Shown piece by piece: positions 34,140 through 41,929 of a DNA stretch of 44,272 nucleotides. The stretch is taken from contig JABLXG010000028.1 in the NCBI GenBank assembly GCA_013178165.1, positions 1 through 44,272 on the forward strand, read 5' to 3'. This DNA is from Anaerolineae bacterium (GTDB taxonomy: Bacteria > Chloroflexota > Anaerolineae > Aggregatilineales > Ch27). The first letter of the stretch is position 1, and every line of letters starts with the position of its first letter. Both the position numbers and the translations under genes were made by a program. The notes under the pieces are model-generated. The model saw only the letters and a list, made by a program, of their open reading frames with translations, did no database searches and was not told the origin of the DNA.

Positions 34140-34991
34140 ATGATTCAGCCCAGGCAGGCTGGCGCAGCGTTGCTGCAGGATATCAATACAACCCGGCCCG
34201 GACCCGGCGAGGTGGCCATCTGGTGGCTGGGGCAGAGCGGCTACGCAGTCAGGACGGCGTCGGCGCTGGTGTACTTTGACCTGTACCTGTCGGAGCATCT
34301 GACGGCCAAGTATGCCGGGACGGAAAAGCCGCACATCCGGATGACCGAGGCTCCTCTGCGCGGGCGCGAGATCACCAACGCAACGTGGGTCTTCGCCAGC
34401 CACAAACACTCCGATCATCTCGATCCCGGCACGCTGCCCGATCTGTTTGTTGCCTCGCCAGAAGCCAGGCTGGTGCTCCCGGCGGCGGTGGTGGACCATG
34501 CGGTGGCGCTGGGGCTGGCCCGCGAGCGACTGATCCCTACACGTGGGGACGAGACGCTGCAGATCGGGCCGCTGACCGTCCACAGCATCCCGGCGGCGCA
34601 CCCCGGCCTGGATTACGATCCGGCGGGTGGCTACCCCTGCCTGGGCTATGTGGTGGAGATGGACGGGCTGCGGCTGTATCACAGTGGCGACACGCTGGTC
34701 TATGATGGCCTGGCGGAGCGTCTGCGGCGCTTTGAACCGGACATTGCTTTCCTGCCGGTCAATGGCACCACTGAGCGCCTGCTGGCGTTGCAGGTGCCGC
34801 CTAATATGAACGCAGCGGAGGCAGTGGCGCTGGCGCAGGCTGTCAGGCCACGGCTGGTCATCCCCGGCCACTACGACATGTTCACATTCAACACCGTTGA
34901 TGTCAGCGAGTTCACGCGCCGCGCAGATGCAGCCGGCGTACCCTACGCCGTGCTGCAATGCGGGGAGCGTTTCCTGTGGCGGCGGCCGTAG
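34140..34991 (+). CDS. MBL-fold metallo-hydrolase, UlaG-like
   Basis: 283 residues. The metal-binding motif SHKHSDHLD is at 87-95 (His88, His90, Asp92, His93), followed by HSIPAAHPG, YHSGDT and PGHYDMF, the further ligands of the metallo-beta-lactamase fold. The WLGQSGYAV start and the length match the UlaG/L-ascorbate-6-phosphate-lactonase branch. Such proteins hydrolyse lactones or phosphoesters in the cytoplasm. No other ascorbate-pathway gene (UlaD/E/F-like) is nearby, so the exact substrate should stay open. GGAG lies about 12 bases before the ATG. Confidence 0.85.
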   Translation: MIQPRQAGAALLQDINTTRPGPGEVAIWWLGQSGYAVRTASALVYFDLYLSEHLTAKYAGTEKPHIRMTEAPLRGREITNATWVFASHKHSDHLDPGTLPDLFVASPEARLVLPAAVVDHAVALGLARERLIPTRGDETLQIGPLTVHSIPAAHPGLDYDPAGGYPCLGYVVEMDGLRLYHSGDTLVYDGLAERLRRFEPDIAFLPVNGTTERLLALQVPPNMNAAEAVALAQAVRPRLVIPGHYDMFTFNTVDVSEFTRRADAAGVPYAVLQCGERFLWRRP

Positions 34992-35170
34992 CAGGCGGCT
35001 GAACGGACAATCTGTCGCTACGCCATTGGCTCCGCAGAGGCAGCGCATCGCTGGAGAGTGAGGCCCGGTGCGGCGCGGGCTGACGTCGCCGCCGGGGTTG
35101 CATATTCCTGGTTTCCCCTGTACTTCCTGTTTTTCGGGTGGATTGAGCGGAAAATTCTGGGCCAGGGTGA

Positions 35171-35199
35171 TTGACAGGCATGATGTAATCGATTACACT
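35171..35199 (+). promoter_or_regulatory. Promoter of the LacI-type regulator gene (overlapped by operator)
   Basis: A perfect -35 TTGACA (35171-35176) and TACACT (35194-35199, 4 of 6) are separated by 17 bases. The palindrome at 35184-35197 fills the spacer and overlaps the -10. The preceding 34992-35170 stretch shows nothing else recognisable. Confidence 0.72.
35184..35197. promoter_or_regulatory. LacI-family operator, perfect 14-bp palindrome
   Basis: TGTAATCGATTACA is perfectly self-complementary with the central CG pair typical of LacI/GalR operators. Its position between -35 and -10 predicts direct repression. The adjacent lacI-type gene is the obvious candidate, so autoregulation is likely. 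Confidence 0.8.
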
Positions 35200-35243
35200 G
35201 ATCATGATGAACTAGATTTTGGCTGGAAAAAGGCACACCCCAC

Positions 35244-36272
35244 ATGACAACGGTCAAGGATGTGGCGGTCCTGGCGGGCGTTTCCACCGCTACCGTGTCG
35301 CGGGTGCTCAATGGCCACCCGAACGTTTCCCCGGAGACGCGGGCCAGAGTTGCCAGGGCAGTGGAGCAACTGGGTTACCGGCCTAACCGGGTAGCCCGCA
35401 ACCTGCGCGTCCAGACCAGCCAGACTATCGCCGTGATCATCCCCGACATTCAGAACAACTTCTTTGTCTCCGTTGTCCGCGGGATCGAGGACGTGGCGAT
35501 CGTCCGCGACCACATCCTCCTGCTGGGCAATACCGACGATTCGCTCTCCCGTGAAGCGCGGTATATCGATGTGTTGCTGGCCGAGGGTGTGGCCGGGATC
35601 ATCATCTGCGCCTCTGATGGGGAGCGCAGTTGTGTCGCCGTGCGCCGGGCGGTCGAGCAGGGGGTGCCGGTCGTGGCGCTGGATCGCCAGTTGCACGGGC
35701 TGGACGTGGACACAGTGCTGACCGACAACGTGGGCGCCAGCCGCACAGCGACCGACTACCTGATTGCGAACGGGCATATCCGCATCGGGCTGATCGCCGG
35801 CCCGGATTACCTGACGCCGGGCCGGGAGCGACGCGAGGGGTACGAACAGGCGCTGGCCGCACATGGGCTGCCCGTGGACCCGGCGCTGGTGAAGGTCACG
35901 GATTTCCGGCCCAGCCAGGCCCGCGAAGCGGCCCGGACGTTGCTGGATGCGCCGGAGCCGCCGACGGCCATGCTGGTTTGCAGCGGGCTGATGGCCGTTG
36001 AGGCGATGCGCGAGCTGGCCGCGCGCCACTTGGACCCACAGCAGGACATTGCCCTGGTGGCCTTTGATGATACGGTTTTGAACCGCTGCCTGTGCCCGCC
36101 CATCCCGCTGATCACGCAATCCACCTATGAACTGGGCCAGGCGGCGGCGCAGTTGCTTTTTGCCCGCATGCATGATCCGCAGCAGCCCACCCGTACGCTG
36201 CGGCTGCCGACCAGCCTGCTGCTGCCGGAGAGCGTGTCTGCAGTCGGTCATACCCCGGCTGCAGGCCGTTAG
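35244..36272 (+). CDS. LacI/GalR-family transcriptional regulator
   Basis: 342 residues. The N-terminal helix-turn-helix (about 3-23, KDVAVLAGVSTATVSRVLNG) and the hinge helix region (about 45-60, YRPNRVARNLR) are textbook LacI. The effector domain follows with the RbsB-like fold (IIPDIQNNFFVSVVRGIED, DGERSCV, VALDRQL, GHIRIGLIAGP). It is the first gene of the CUT1/GH172 module and its own promoter carries a perfect palindromic operator. It probably senses the sugar taken up by the transporter encoded downstream. A separate promoter for the binding-protein gene at 36452 is not convincing in the 179-base gap. Confidence 0.93.
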   Translation: MTTVKDVAVLAGVSTATVSRVLNGHPNVSPETRARVARAVEQLGYRPNRVARNLRVQTSQTIAVIIPDIQNNFFVSVVRGIEDVAIVRDHILLLGNTDDSLSREARYIDVLLAEGVAGIIICASDGERSCVAVRRAVEQGVPVVALDRQLHGLDVDTVLTDNVGASRTATDYLIANGHIRIGLIAGPDYLTPGRERREGYEQALAAHGLPVDPALVKVTDFRPSQAREAARTLLDAPEPPTAMLVCSGLMAVEAMRELAARHLDPQQDIALVAFDDTVLNRCLCPPIPLITQSTYELGQAAAQLLFARMHDPQQPTRTLRLPTSLLLPESVSAVGHTPAAGR

Positions 36273-36451
36273 CCTTCAGGATAGGGAGGAAAGCGGCTGC
36301 AATACGCTTGCTTTCTTCGCGGCCGGTTATTCCCGCTACAGGTCTGGAATCGTTCAGGTCAGAAAGGAGGAGTACGCCCTACTTTCGCCGAAAAAGAAGC
36401 TGAATCTGATGCCCGTTGATGTCTGTCAGATCACTTACGGAGGAGAGCAAG

Positions 36452-37708
36452 ATGAAGCGGTACTGGCGTCTGATCACCGTCGCTCTGCTGGTAGCCCTTC
36501 TGGCTACGGCGCTGCCGTCGGCTGTGGCCCAGGATGTGCTGAAGTTCTGGACCTTTGAATACGCTGAAGATGTCGATCCGTTCTTTGAAGAATACATTGC
36601 CGAGTGGAATGCTACCCATGAGCTGCAGGTGGAGCGCCAGGAGTTCCCCTGGGCGCAGTACACCGGCGAAATCCTGACGACTGGCATCGCCACCGGAGAG
36701 GCTCCGGATGTCTTCTTCATCAGCCCTGGCGACTGGCGGCGCTATGCGGAAAGCGGCCTGGCACTGCCGCTGGAAGACTACATGCCGCAGTACCTGTTGG
36801 ACGACCTGCTGCCGGCGTCGGTGGAAGCGGTGACGCTCAACGGCCACATTTACTCGGTACCGTTTGAGATGGAGCCAGTGGCGCTGTGGTACAACAAGGC
36901 TATGCTGGCGGAAGCCGGTCTGGAAGTGCCCAAGACCTGGGACGAGCTGGTGGCCGCCGCCAAACAACTGACCACGCCGGAGCGCTACGGCATCCTGATC
37001 CCCACCAACCCCGACTACTATGAGAACTTTGTGTTCTATCCGTTCCTGTGGATGGCTGGCGGCGAGGTTGTGAATGAGGACTTCACGGCGGCCGCCGTCA
37101 ATACGCCGGAAGCCGCCCGCGCCCTGGACCTGTGGGGCACGCTGATTCGCGAAGGCTATGCCGCGCCGACCAGCACTGGCAGCGACCCCGTCGACGAGCG
37201 CTTCCCGACTGGCCAGGCGGCCATGTTCGTTTCCGGCTACTGGGTCTACGGCTGGATCACAGCCAACTATCCGGACTTTGTAGCCGATCTGGGTGTGGCG
37301 CCGATCCCCGCGCCTGACGAGGGCGACGAGCTGAAGACGGTCTACGGTGGCTGGACGGTGATGGTCTATGCCGGTACGCAGCATCCGGCGGAAGCTGCCG
37401 AGTTCGCCATCAACATGTTCGGCGCGGAGGATAACTCGCGCGCGGCGGCCTGGGGCATCCAGTACAACACCAAGCTGTCGCCGCGCCAGTCGGTGGTGGC
37501 CGATAATGCCGAGTTCTATGAGAACTTCCCGCACAATGTCTTCGCCAACGAGATCTTCCCCACTGCGCGGCCAGAGCCTTCCTACCCGCCGGAGATCGCC
37601 CAGTCTGTCTGGGAGGCGCTGCAGGACGTGATGTTCAACAACGTCAGCCCTGAAGACGCCGTCGCCGCCTGGGCGGAGAAGATCGACGCCTACCTGGCGA
37701 CCCGCTAG
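36452..37708 (+). CDS. CUT1-family sugar ABC transporter, solute-binding protein
   Basis: 418 residues from ATG 36452, with GGAGGAG about 6 bases upstream; in-frame upstream methionines would mask the signal. The Sec signal peptide of about 27 residues ends in AVAQ, without a lipobox. The mature protein has the MalE/UgpB-type layout (LKFWTFEYAED, YSVPFEMEPVALWYNKAML, TWDELVAAAKQLT, GQAAMFVSGYWVYGW). It delivers an oligosaccharide to the permeases encoded at 37786 and 38755. Like the first CUT1 operon, this one lacks an ATPase gene. A long hairpin separates it from the first permease gene. Confidence 0.92.
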   Translation: MKRYWRLITVALLVALLATALPSAVAQDVLKFWTFEYAEDVDPFFEEYIAEWNATHELQVERQEFPWAQYTGEILTTGIATGEAPDVFFISPGDWRRYAESGLALPLEDYMPQYLLDDLLPASVEAVTLNGHIYSVPFEMEPVALWYNKAMLAEAGLEVPKTWDELVAAAKQLTTPERYGILIPTNPDYYENFVFYPFLWMAGGEVVNEDFTAAAVNTPEAARALDLWGTLIREGYAAPTSTGSDPVDERFPTGQAAMFVSGYWVYGWITANYPDFVADLGVAPIPAPDEGDELKTVYGGWTVMVYAGTQHPAEAAEFAINMFGAEDNSRAAAWGIQYNTKLSPRQSVVADNAEFYENFPHNVFANEIFPTARPEPSYPPEIAQSVWEALQDVMFNNVSPEDAVAAWAEKIDAYLATR

Positions 37709-37724
37709 CACACTCACGTTCCGG

Positions 37725-37757
37725 GGTTGCCGGGCGCCGGGCCGGTGCCCGGCAACC
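37725..37757 (+). terminator. Intercistronic hairpin after the second CUT1 binding-protein gene
   Basis: GGTTGCCGGGCGCC (37725-37738) pairs with GGTGCCCGGCAACC (37744-37757) over 14 bp including one G-U, with a 5-nt loop. There is no T-tract. Position is the same as the hairpins at 8683 and 27538: immediately 3' of a binding-protein gene. Confidence 0.6.
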
Positions 37758-37785
37758 TGCTTGATCGGTCGGAAGGAAGGCAGAT

Positions 37786-38742
37786 ATGGCGACAACCGAG
37801 CCGACGACGATTGAAGCGCCCGTCAGGGGTGGGGTGCGTGGCTGGCTGGGCCGCCTGAGTGGGATGGATCGCGACCGGCTGGAGCAGGCGGTGGTTGGCT
37901 ATGCCTTCGTGCTGCCCGACCTGATCGGCCTGCTGGTCTTCATCGTCGGGCCGATGTTCATGGCACTGATCATCAGCCTGAGCGACTGGAAGCTGGTCGG
38001 CGAGCCGCAGTTCGTCGGGCTGCGCAACTACGAAATGATCTTTAAGGACCCCAAATTCGGCGCTTCGCTGGGACGGACTATCCTTTACACGATCAGCTTT
38101 GTGCCCGCCGTCTACACCCTGAGCCTGGGCATGGCCGTATTGCTCACCCGACGCTCCCGGAGCAACAACTTCTTCCGCACGGTGTACTTCATGCCGGTGG
38201 CCATGTCGCTGGTGGTGGCCGGTGTGATCTGGCGCTTCATGTTCGATCCGGGCAACGGCCTGATCAATGAGCTGCTGGCCGCGGTAGGGCTGCCTACTTC
38301 GCAGTGGATCGGGAGCGTCCAGAGCGCCATGCTCTCCGTGATCATCGTCTCCGTATGGAAGAGCGCGGGCTACTTTATGATCATCTTGCTGGCGGGCATC
38401 CAGGATATCCCCGGTGACTACATTGAAGCAGCCCAGATTGATGGCGCTAACCGCCGCCAGGTGTTCTGGCACATCATCCTGCCACTGCTGAAGCCGACCA
38501 GCTTCTTTGTGCTGGTGATCCTGACGATCAACGCCCTGCAGGCCTTTGACCAGATTTACGTCATGACCCGCGGTGGCCCGGCCTATGCCACCTACACCCT
38601 GCTGATGTACACCTACGAGAAGGCCTTCCGGGAGTGGAACTTTGGATATGCGGCGGCTATGTCGGTGGCGTTGTTCGCCATGATCTTTGTGCTGACGCTC
38701 ATTCAGGTGCGCTACTTCCGTTCCGGTGAGATCAAGGCCTAG
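37786..38742 (+). CDS. CUT1 sugar ABC transporter permease (MalF-like)
   Basis: 318 residues with GGAAGG ahead of the ATG. Six hydrophobic helices follow a cytoplasmic N-terminus of about 40 residues. The EAA loop reads EAAQIDGA at 214-221 followed by IILPLLKP. The C-terminal half contains the YVMTRGGPAYAT segment typical of sugar permeases. It forms a channel with the product of the following gene, 12 bases downstream. Confidence 0.92.
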   Translation: MATTEPTTIEAPVRGGVRGWLGRLSGMDRDRLEQAVVGYAFVLPDLIGLLVFIVGPMFMALIISLSDWKLVGEPQFVGLRNYEMIFKDPKFGASLGRTILYTISFVPAVYTLSLGMAVLLTRRSRSNNFFRTVYFMPVAMSLVVAGVIWRFMFDPGNGLINELLAAVGLPTSQWIGSVQSAMLSVIIVSVWKSAGYFMIILLAGIQDIPGDYIEAAQIDGANRRQVFWHIILPLLKPTSFFVLVILTINALQAFDQIYVMTRGGPAYATYTLLMYTYEKAFREWNFGYAAAMSVALFAMIFVLTLIQVRYFRSGEIKA

Positions 38743-38754
38743 AGGAGGATCGCC

Positions 38755-39588
38755 ATGCACAAGACTCCCCGCCAGATTCTGGGTATCAGTGTCTGGTACC
38801 TCATCGCGATTGTGCTGGCTGTCGCGTTTGCCGGGCCGTTTGTGTGGATGTTATCCAGCTCCTTGAAGCCCGCCGACGAGATTTTTGCCAACCCGCCTAT
38901 CCTGATCTCGCCGAACTTCTCCATGAAGAACTTCGAGGAAGTCTTCCGTCAGGCGCCGTTTGAACGCTACATGTTCAACTCCTTCGTGGTGGCGTCGACG
39001 GTGACGGTGGTGGCCCTGATCCTGCACGCTATGGCCGGTTATGCCCTGGCCCGGCTGGAGTTTCCGGGGCGGCGGTTGATCTTCATCGGGATCATCAGCA
39101 CCCTTATGATCCCTTTTTATACCATCCTGATTCCCCTGGCTTTGCTGGTCAAGCAGCTGGGCTGGCTAAACACCTACTGGGCGCTGATCATCCCGGCGAT
39201 CCCGCACGCTTTTGGCATTTTCTGGTTGCGCCAGTTCTTCCTGGGCATCCCCCAGGACCTGGAAGACGCAGCCCGCATTGATGGCGCGTCACGGGTTGGT
39301 GTCTTCTATCATGTGGCGCTGCCCCTGGCCCGCCCGGTGATGGCGGCGCTGGCAGTCTTCTTCTTCCTGGCTAACTGGGATTCGTTCCTGTGGCCGCTGG
39401 TGGCCGCTAACCGGGCCGACATGCGCATGGTGCAGGTGGGCATTCAGTCCTTCACCGGCGAGCATGGGAATGCCTGGGAGCAGATCATGGCTGCGTCTGT
39501 GATCGCCATCATCCCCACGCTGTTGCTGTTCTTCAGCCTGCAGCGGTTTATTGTGGAAAGTGTCAAGATGACGGGCCTGAAAGGATAA
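38755..39588 (+). CDS. CUT1 sugar ABC transporter permease (MalG-like)
   Basis: 277 residues with GAGGAGG upstream. First membrane segment at about residues 13-34, and the EAA loop as DAARIDGA at 171-178 followed by VALPLARP. The C-terminus FIVESVKMTGLKG is typical of the MalG branch. Its stop is only 3 bases before the secreted DUF4185-like gene, so that gene and the GH172-like gene are in the same operon. Confidence 0.93.
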   Translation: MHKTPRQILGISVWYLIAIVLAVAFAGPFVWMLSSSLKPADEIFANPPILISPNFSMKNFEEVFRQAPFERYMFNSFVVASTVTVVALILHAMAGYALARLEFPGRRLIFIGIISTLMIPFYTILIPLALLVKQLGWLNTYWALIIPAIPHAFGIFWLRQFFLGIPQDLEDAARIDGASRVGVFYHVALPLARPVMAALAVFFFLANWDSFLWPLVAANRADMRMVQVGIQSFTGEHGNAWEQIMAASVIAIIPTLLLFFSLQRFIVESVKMTGLKG

Positions 39589-39591
39589 GCG

Positions 39592-40644
39592 ATGCGTTTG
39601 CGTGTGATCCTGTACCTCGCTGTTCTGGCTCTGGCCAGCGAATCGGCGGCGCTGGCCCAGGAGGGTACCGCCCTGCGTGCGATCACCGACGTTGAGTTTG
39701 TTGCCTGGGTGACCGGCCCGGAATCGCCCAGCCAGACCGACGTTCGCTACGATGTTGACGGCACCGACCTGGGCAGCATGTTCGCCCTGGGCGATACGCT
39801 GTATATCGCCTTTGGCGATACTTTCGGTTGCTGCCGTCCTGCAGGGGGCGGAGCCGGAGGAGAAAACTGGCGCTCTAACGTCCTGGCCTATACGACCGAC
39901 ACCGAACTGGAAGACGGCATCACGTTTGATGGCATGATCACGGATGACAATGGTCGGGCGCGGGCGGTGCTGCGTCGCTGGCGCGACGATGTGACCATCA
40001 TCCCCACCTATGGCATCGCCATTGGGGATCGGCTGGCGCTGCACTATATGGCGGTCAAGGAGTGGGGGCCGCCGGGCGAATGGACGCTCAACCGCTCCGG
40101 CTGGGCCTATTCGGACGATGGCGGGCAAACCTGGGAGCAGCCCTTTGACGCCATCTGGGAGGGAGATACCAACTTCGGCCAGGCAGCCCTGGTGCTGCAG
40201 GAGGACTATCTGTACGTGTTTGGCATTCACGGCGGGCGGTTTGGCGGTGTGGCGCTGGCCCGCGTGCCCGCCGAGTCCTTCCTGAAGATGGATGCTTACC
40301 GCTACTGGGATGGCACGACCTGGGTGGAGGGGCATGAAAACGCCATTGTGATCGCTTCTGCCCCGGTGGGCGAGCTGTCAGTGGCCTGGAACGCTTACCT
40401 CCAGCGCTGGATCATGACCTACCTGGATGAAGTGCGCCGGGCGATCGTCCTGCGCGAGGCCCCTGAATTGACCGGCCCCTGGAGCAAGCCCATGATCGTG
40501 GTCTCGGCGGATGATTATCCTTCCCTGTATGGCGCTTACCTGCATCCCTGGGCCAGCGATGGGGAAGTCATCTACTTCAACATGTCGCAGTGGGGGCCGT
40601 ACAACGTCAGGTTGATGCGCGCCCGGCTCGTTGCCAGCGACTGA
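39592..40644 (+). CDS. Secreted DUF4185-like protein
   Basis: 350 residues with a Sec signal peptide of about 22 residues ending in ALAQ. Repeated short beta segments (FALGDTLYIAFGDTFG, WAYSDDGGQTW, YLYVFGIHGGRFGGVALAR, GPWSKPMIV) suggest a beta-propeller resembling sialidase/GH43-like or DUF4185 proteins. A Cys-Cys pair lies in FGCCRPAGG. It is translationally close to the permease gene (3-base gap) and precedes the GH172-like gene. An extracellular carbohydrate-binding or glycan-cleaving role is plausible, but no catalytic residues can be assigned, and DUF4185 is my recognition from pattern only. Confidence 0.6.
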   Translation: MRLRVILYLAVLALASESAALAQEGTALRAITDVEFVAWVTGPESPSQTDVRYDVDGTDLGSMFALGDTLYIAFGDTFGCCRPAGGGAGGENWRSNVLAYTTDTELEDGITFDGMITDDNGRARAVLRRWRDDVTIIPTYGIAIGDRLALHYMAVKEWGPPGEWTLNRSGWAYSDDGGQTWEQPFDAIWEGDTNFGQAALVLQEDYLYVFGIHGGRFGGVALARVPAESFLKMDAYRYWDGTTWVEGHENAIVIASAPVGELSVAWNAYLQRWIMTYLDEVRRAIVLREAPELTGPWSKPMIVVSADDYPSLYGAYLHPWASDGEVIYFNMSQWGPYNVRLMRARLVASD

Positions 40645-40673
40645 GGCAGGCCGGGCTTTTTCAGGAGGAAAGC

Positions 40674-41801
40674 ATGGCTGTGTTCAAAGGAAGCCCGCTG
40701 GGCGAACTGGCTCGAATCCGCAATGTGCGCACCCGGCGCGTTTCCAGCTGGGATCGTACGGGCGGTAATGACGATCGCCTGCATATCGCGCCGGGGCAGA
40801 CCGTGACCCTGGCGGATATCCAGGGTGCAGGTTGCATCAACCATATCTGGTGCACCATCGATTGCCAGCAGGAGCATTACCTGCGCCGGATCGTGCTGCG
40901 CATGCGCTGGGACAATGAGCCGGGGTATTCGGTTGAAGTGCCGATCGGGGACTTCTTTGGTGTGGGCCATGCCCTGACCACCAACTACGTTTCGCTGCCG
41001 CTGCAGATGAGTCCGGCGGATGGCAAGGCGTTTAACTGTTTCTTCCCCATGCCGTTTGCAGAGCGTGCCCTGATCGAGGTGGAGAACGAGTGCGATGTCG
41101 AGGTGCTGTTTTACTACTACATCGACTACGAGATCCATCCTGCCATCGACTCCGATCTGGGGCGCTTCCATGCCCAGTGGCGACGCCAGAATCCCTGCGA
41201 CGGTATTCCAGACGCCGATATGACGAATCCGGAGTGGTCTTTTGGCGGCGTGAACCTGGACGGTCGCGGCAACTACGTGATTCTGGAGGCGCAGGGGCAA
41301 GGCCACTATGTGGGCTGCAACCTCAGCATCCATAACCTGCGCCGGGGTGAGGGTATGGACTGGCCGGAAGGCGTCCCCTGGCCGCTACGGATGGAAGACT
41401 TCCGTGTCCACGGTGACAAGATTCTCAAGTGCTTCAACTGGTATGGCGAAGGCGACGACATGATCTTCATCGATGGTGAGGTCTGGCCGCCGAGCCTGCA
41501 TGGCACCGGCACAGAGGACTATTTCAACACTGCCTGGTGCCCGGCGGTTGAGTACAGTGCACCGTATCATGGCATCACCCTGGCCGGGGACGAAAACTGG
41601 TCGGGCAAGATCTCGCTGTACCGTTTCCACATCGAGGATCCGATCTGCTTTCAGCAGTCGATCCGGGTGACGATCGAACACGGCCACGCCAATCGCCGCT
41701 CGGACGATTACGCCAGCACGGCGTACTGGTACCAGCACGAACCGCACTTGCCATTCCCGCCGCTGCTGCCGGTCGCCCGGCGCCTGCCGCGCCCGGACTA
41801 G
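40674..41801 (+). CDS. DUF2961 / GH172-like glycoside hydrolase (paralogue 2)
   Basis: 375 residues from ATG 40674, with AGGAGG just upstream; an in-frame upstream start would overlap the preceding gene. Signature HGTGTEDYFN at 276-285, with the same conserved blocks as paralogue 1 (GDFFGVGHA, LPLQMSPADGKAFNCF, VTIEHGHAN). It has an additional internal segment of about 15-20 residues near 240 relative to paralogue 1. Cytoplasmic, no signal peptide. It is the last gene of the LacI/CUT1 module, so it probably cleaves the imported glycoside. GH172 members characterised so far act on furanosides, which suggests but does not prove that the ligand is one. Confidence 0.87.
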   Translation: MAVFKGSPLGELARIRNVRTRRVSSWDRTGGNDDRLHIAPGQTVTLADIQGAGCINHIWCTIDCQQEHYLRRIVLRMRWDNEPGYSVEVPIGDFFGVGHALTTNYVSLPLQMSPADGKAFNCFFPMPFAERALIEVENECDVEVLFYYYIDYEIHPAIDSDLGRFHAQWRRQNPCDGIPDADMTNPEWSFGGVNLDGRGNYVILEAQGQGHYVGCNLSIHNLRRGEGMDWPEGVPWPLRMEDFRVHGDKILKCFNWYGEGDDMIFIDGEVWPPSLHGTGTEDYFNTAWCPAVEYSAPYHGITLAGDENWSGKISLYRFHIEDPICFQQSIRVTIEHGHANRRSDDYASTAYWYQHEPHLPFPPLLPVARRLPRPD

Positions 41802-41809
41802 CGCCTGCC

Positions 41810-41849
41810 GGGGATCGCGCTAACCCGCTGGTGCGATCCCCTTTGTTTT
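41810..41849 (+). terminator. Rho-independent terminator of the LacI/CUT1/GH172 operon
   Basis: GGGGATCGC (41810-41818) and GCGATCCCC (41833-41841) form a 9-bp stem with a 14-nt loop, followed by TTTGTTTT (41842-41849). Confidence 0.85.
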
Positions 41850-41929
41850 GCCCAGCCGGTAGTTCTCAGCCTGCCATCGTGGTGCAAGCACAGGCATGAC
41901 TGTATCGCTGCGATGGCGTCTTTCCGCCG

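Noticed and set aside
34731-34752. CCGGACATT-like match inside the UlaG-like gene as a third GntR operator
   Set aside because: It lacks the left half of the palindrome and lies within coding sequence, so chance is more likely.
36362-36451. AAGGAGG at about 36363 as the ribosome site of a small gene ahead of the binding-protein gene
   Set aside because: No start codon at suitable spacing opens a plausible peptide; it more likely marks leader sequence of the binding-protein mRNA.
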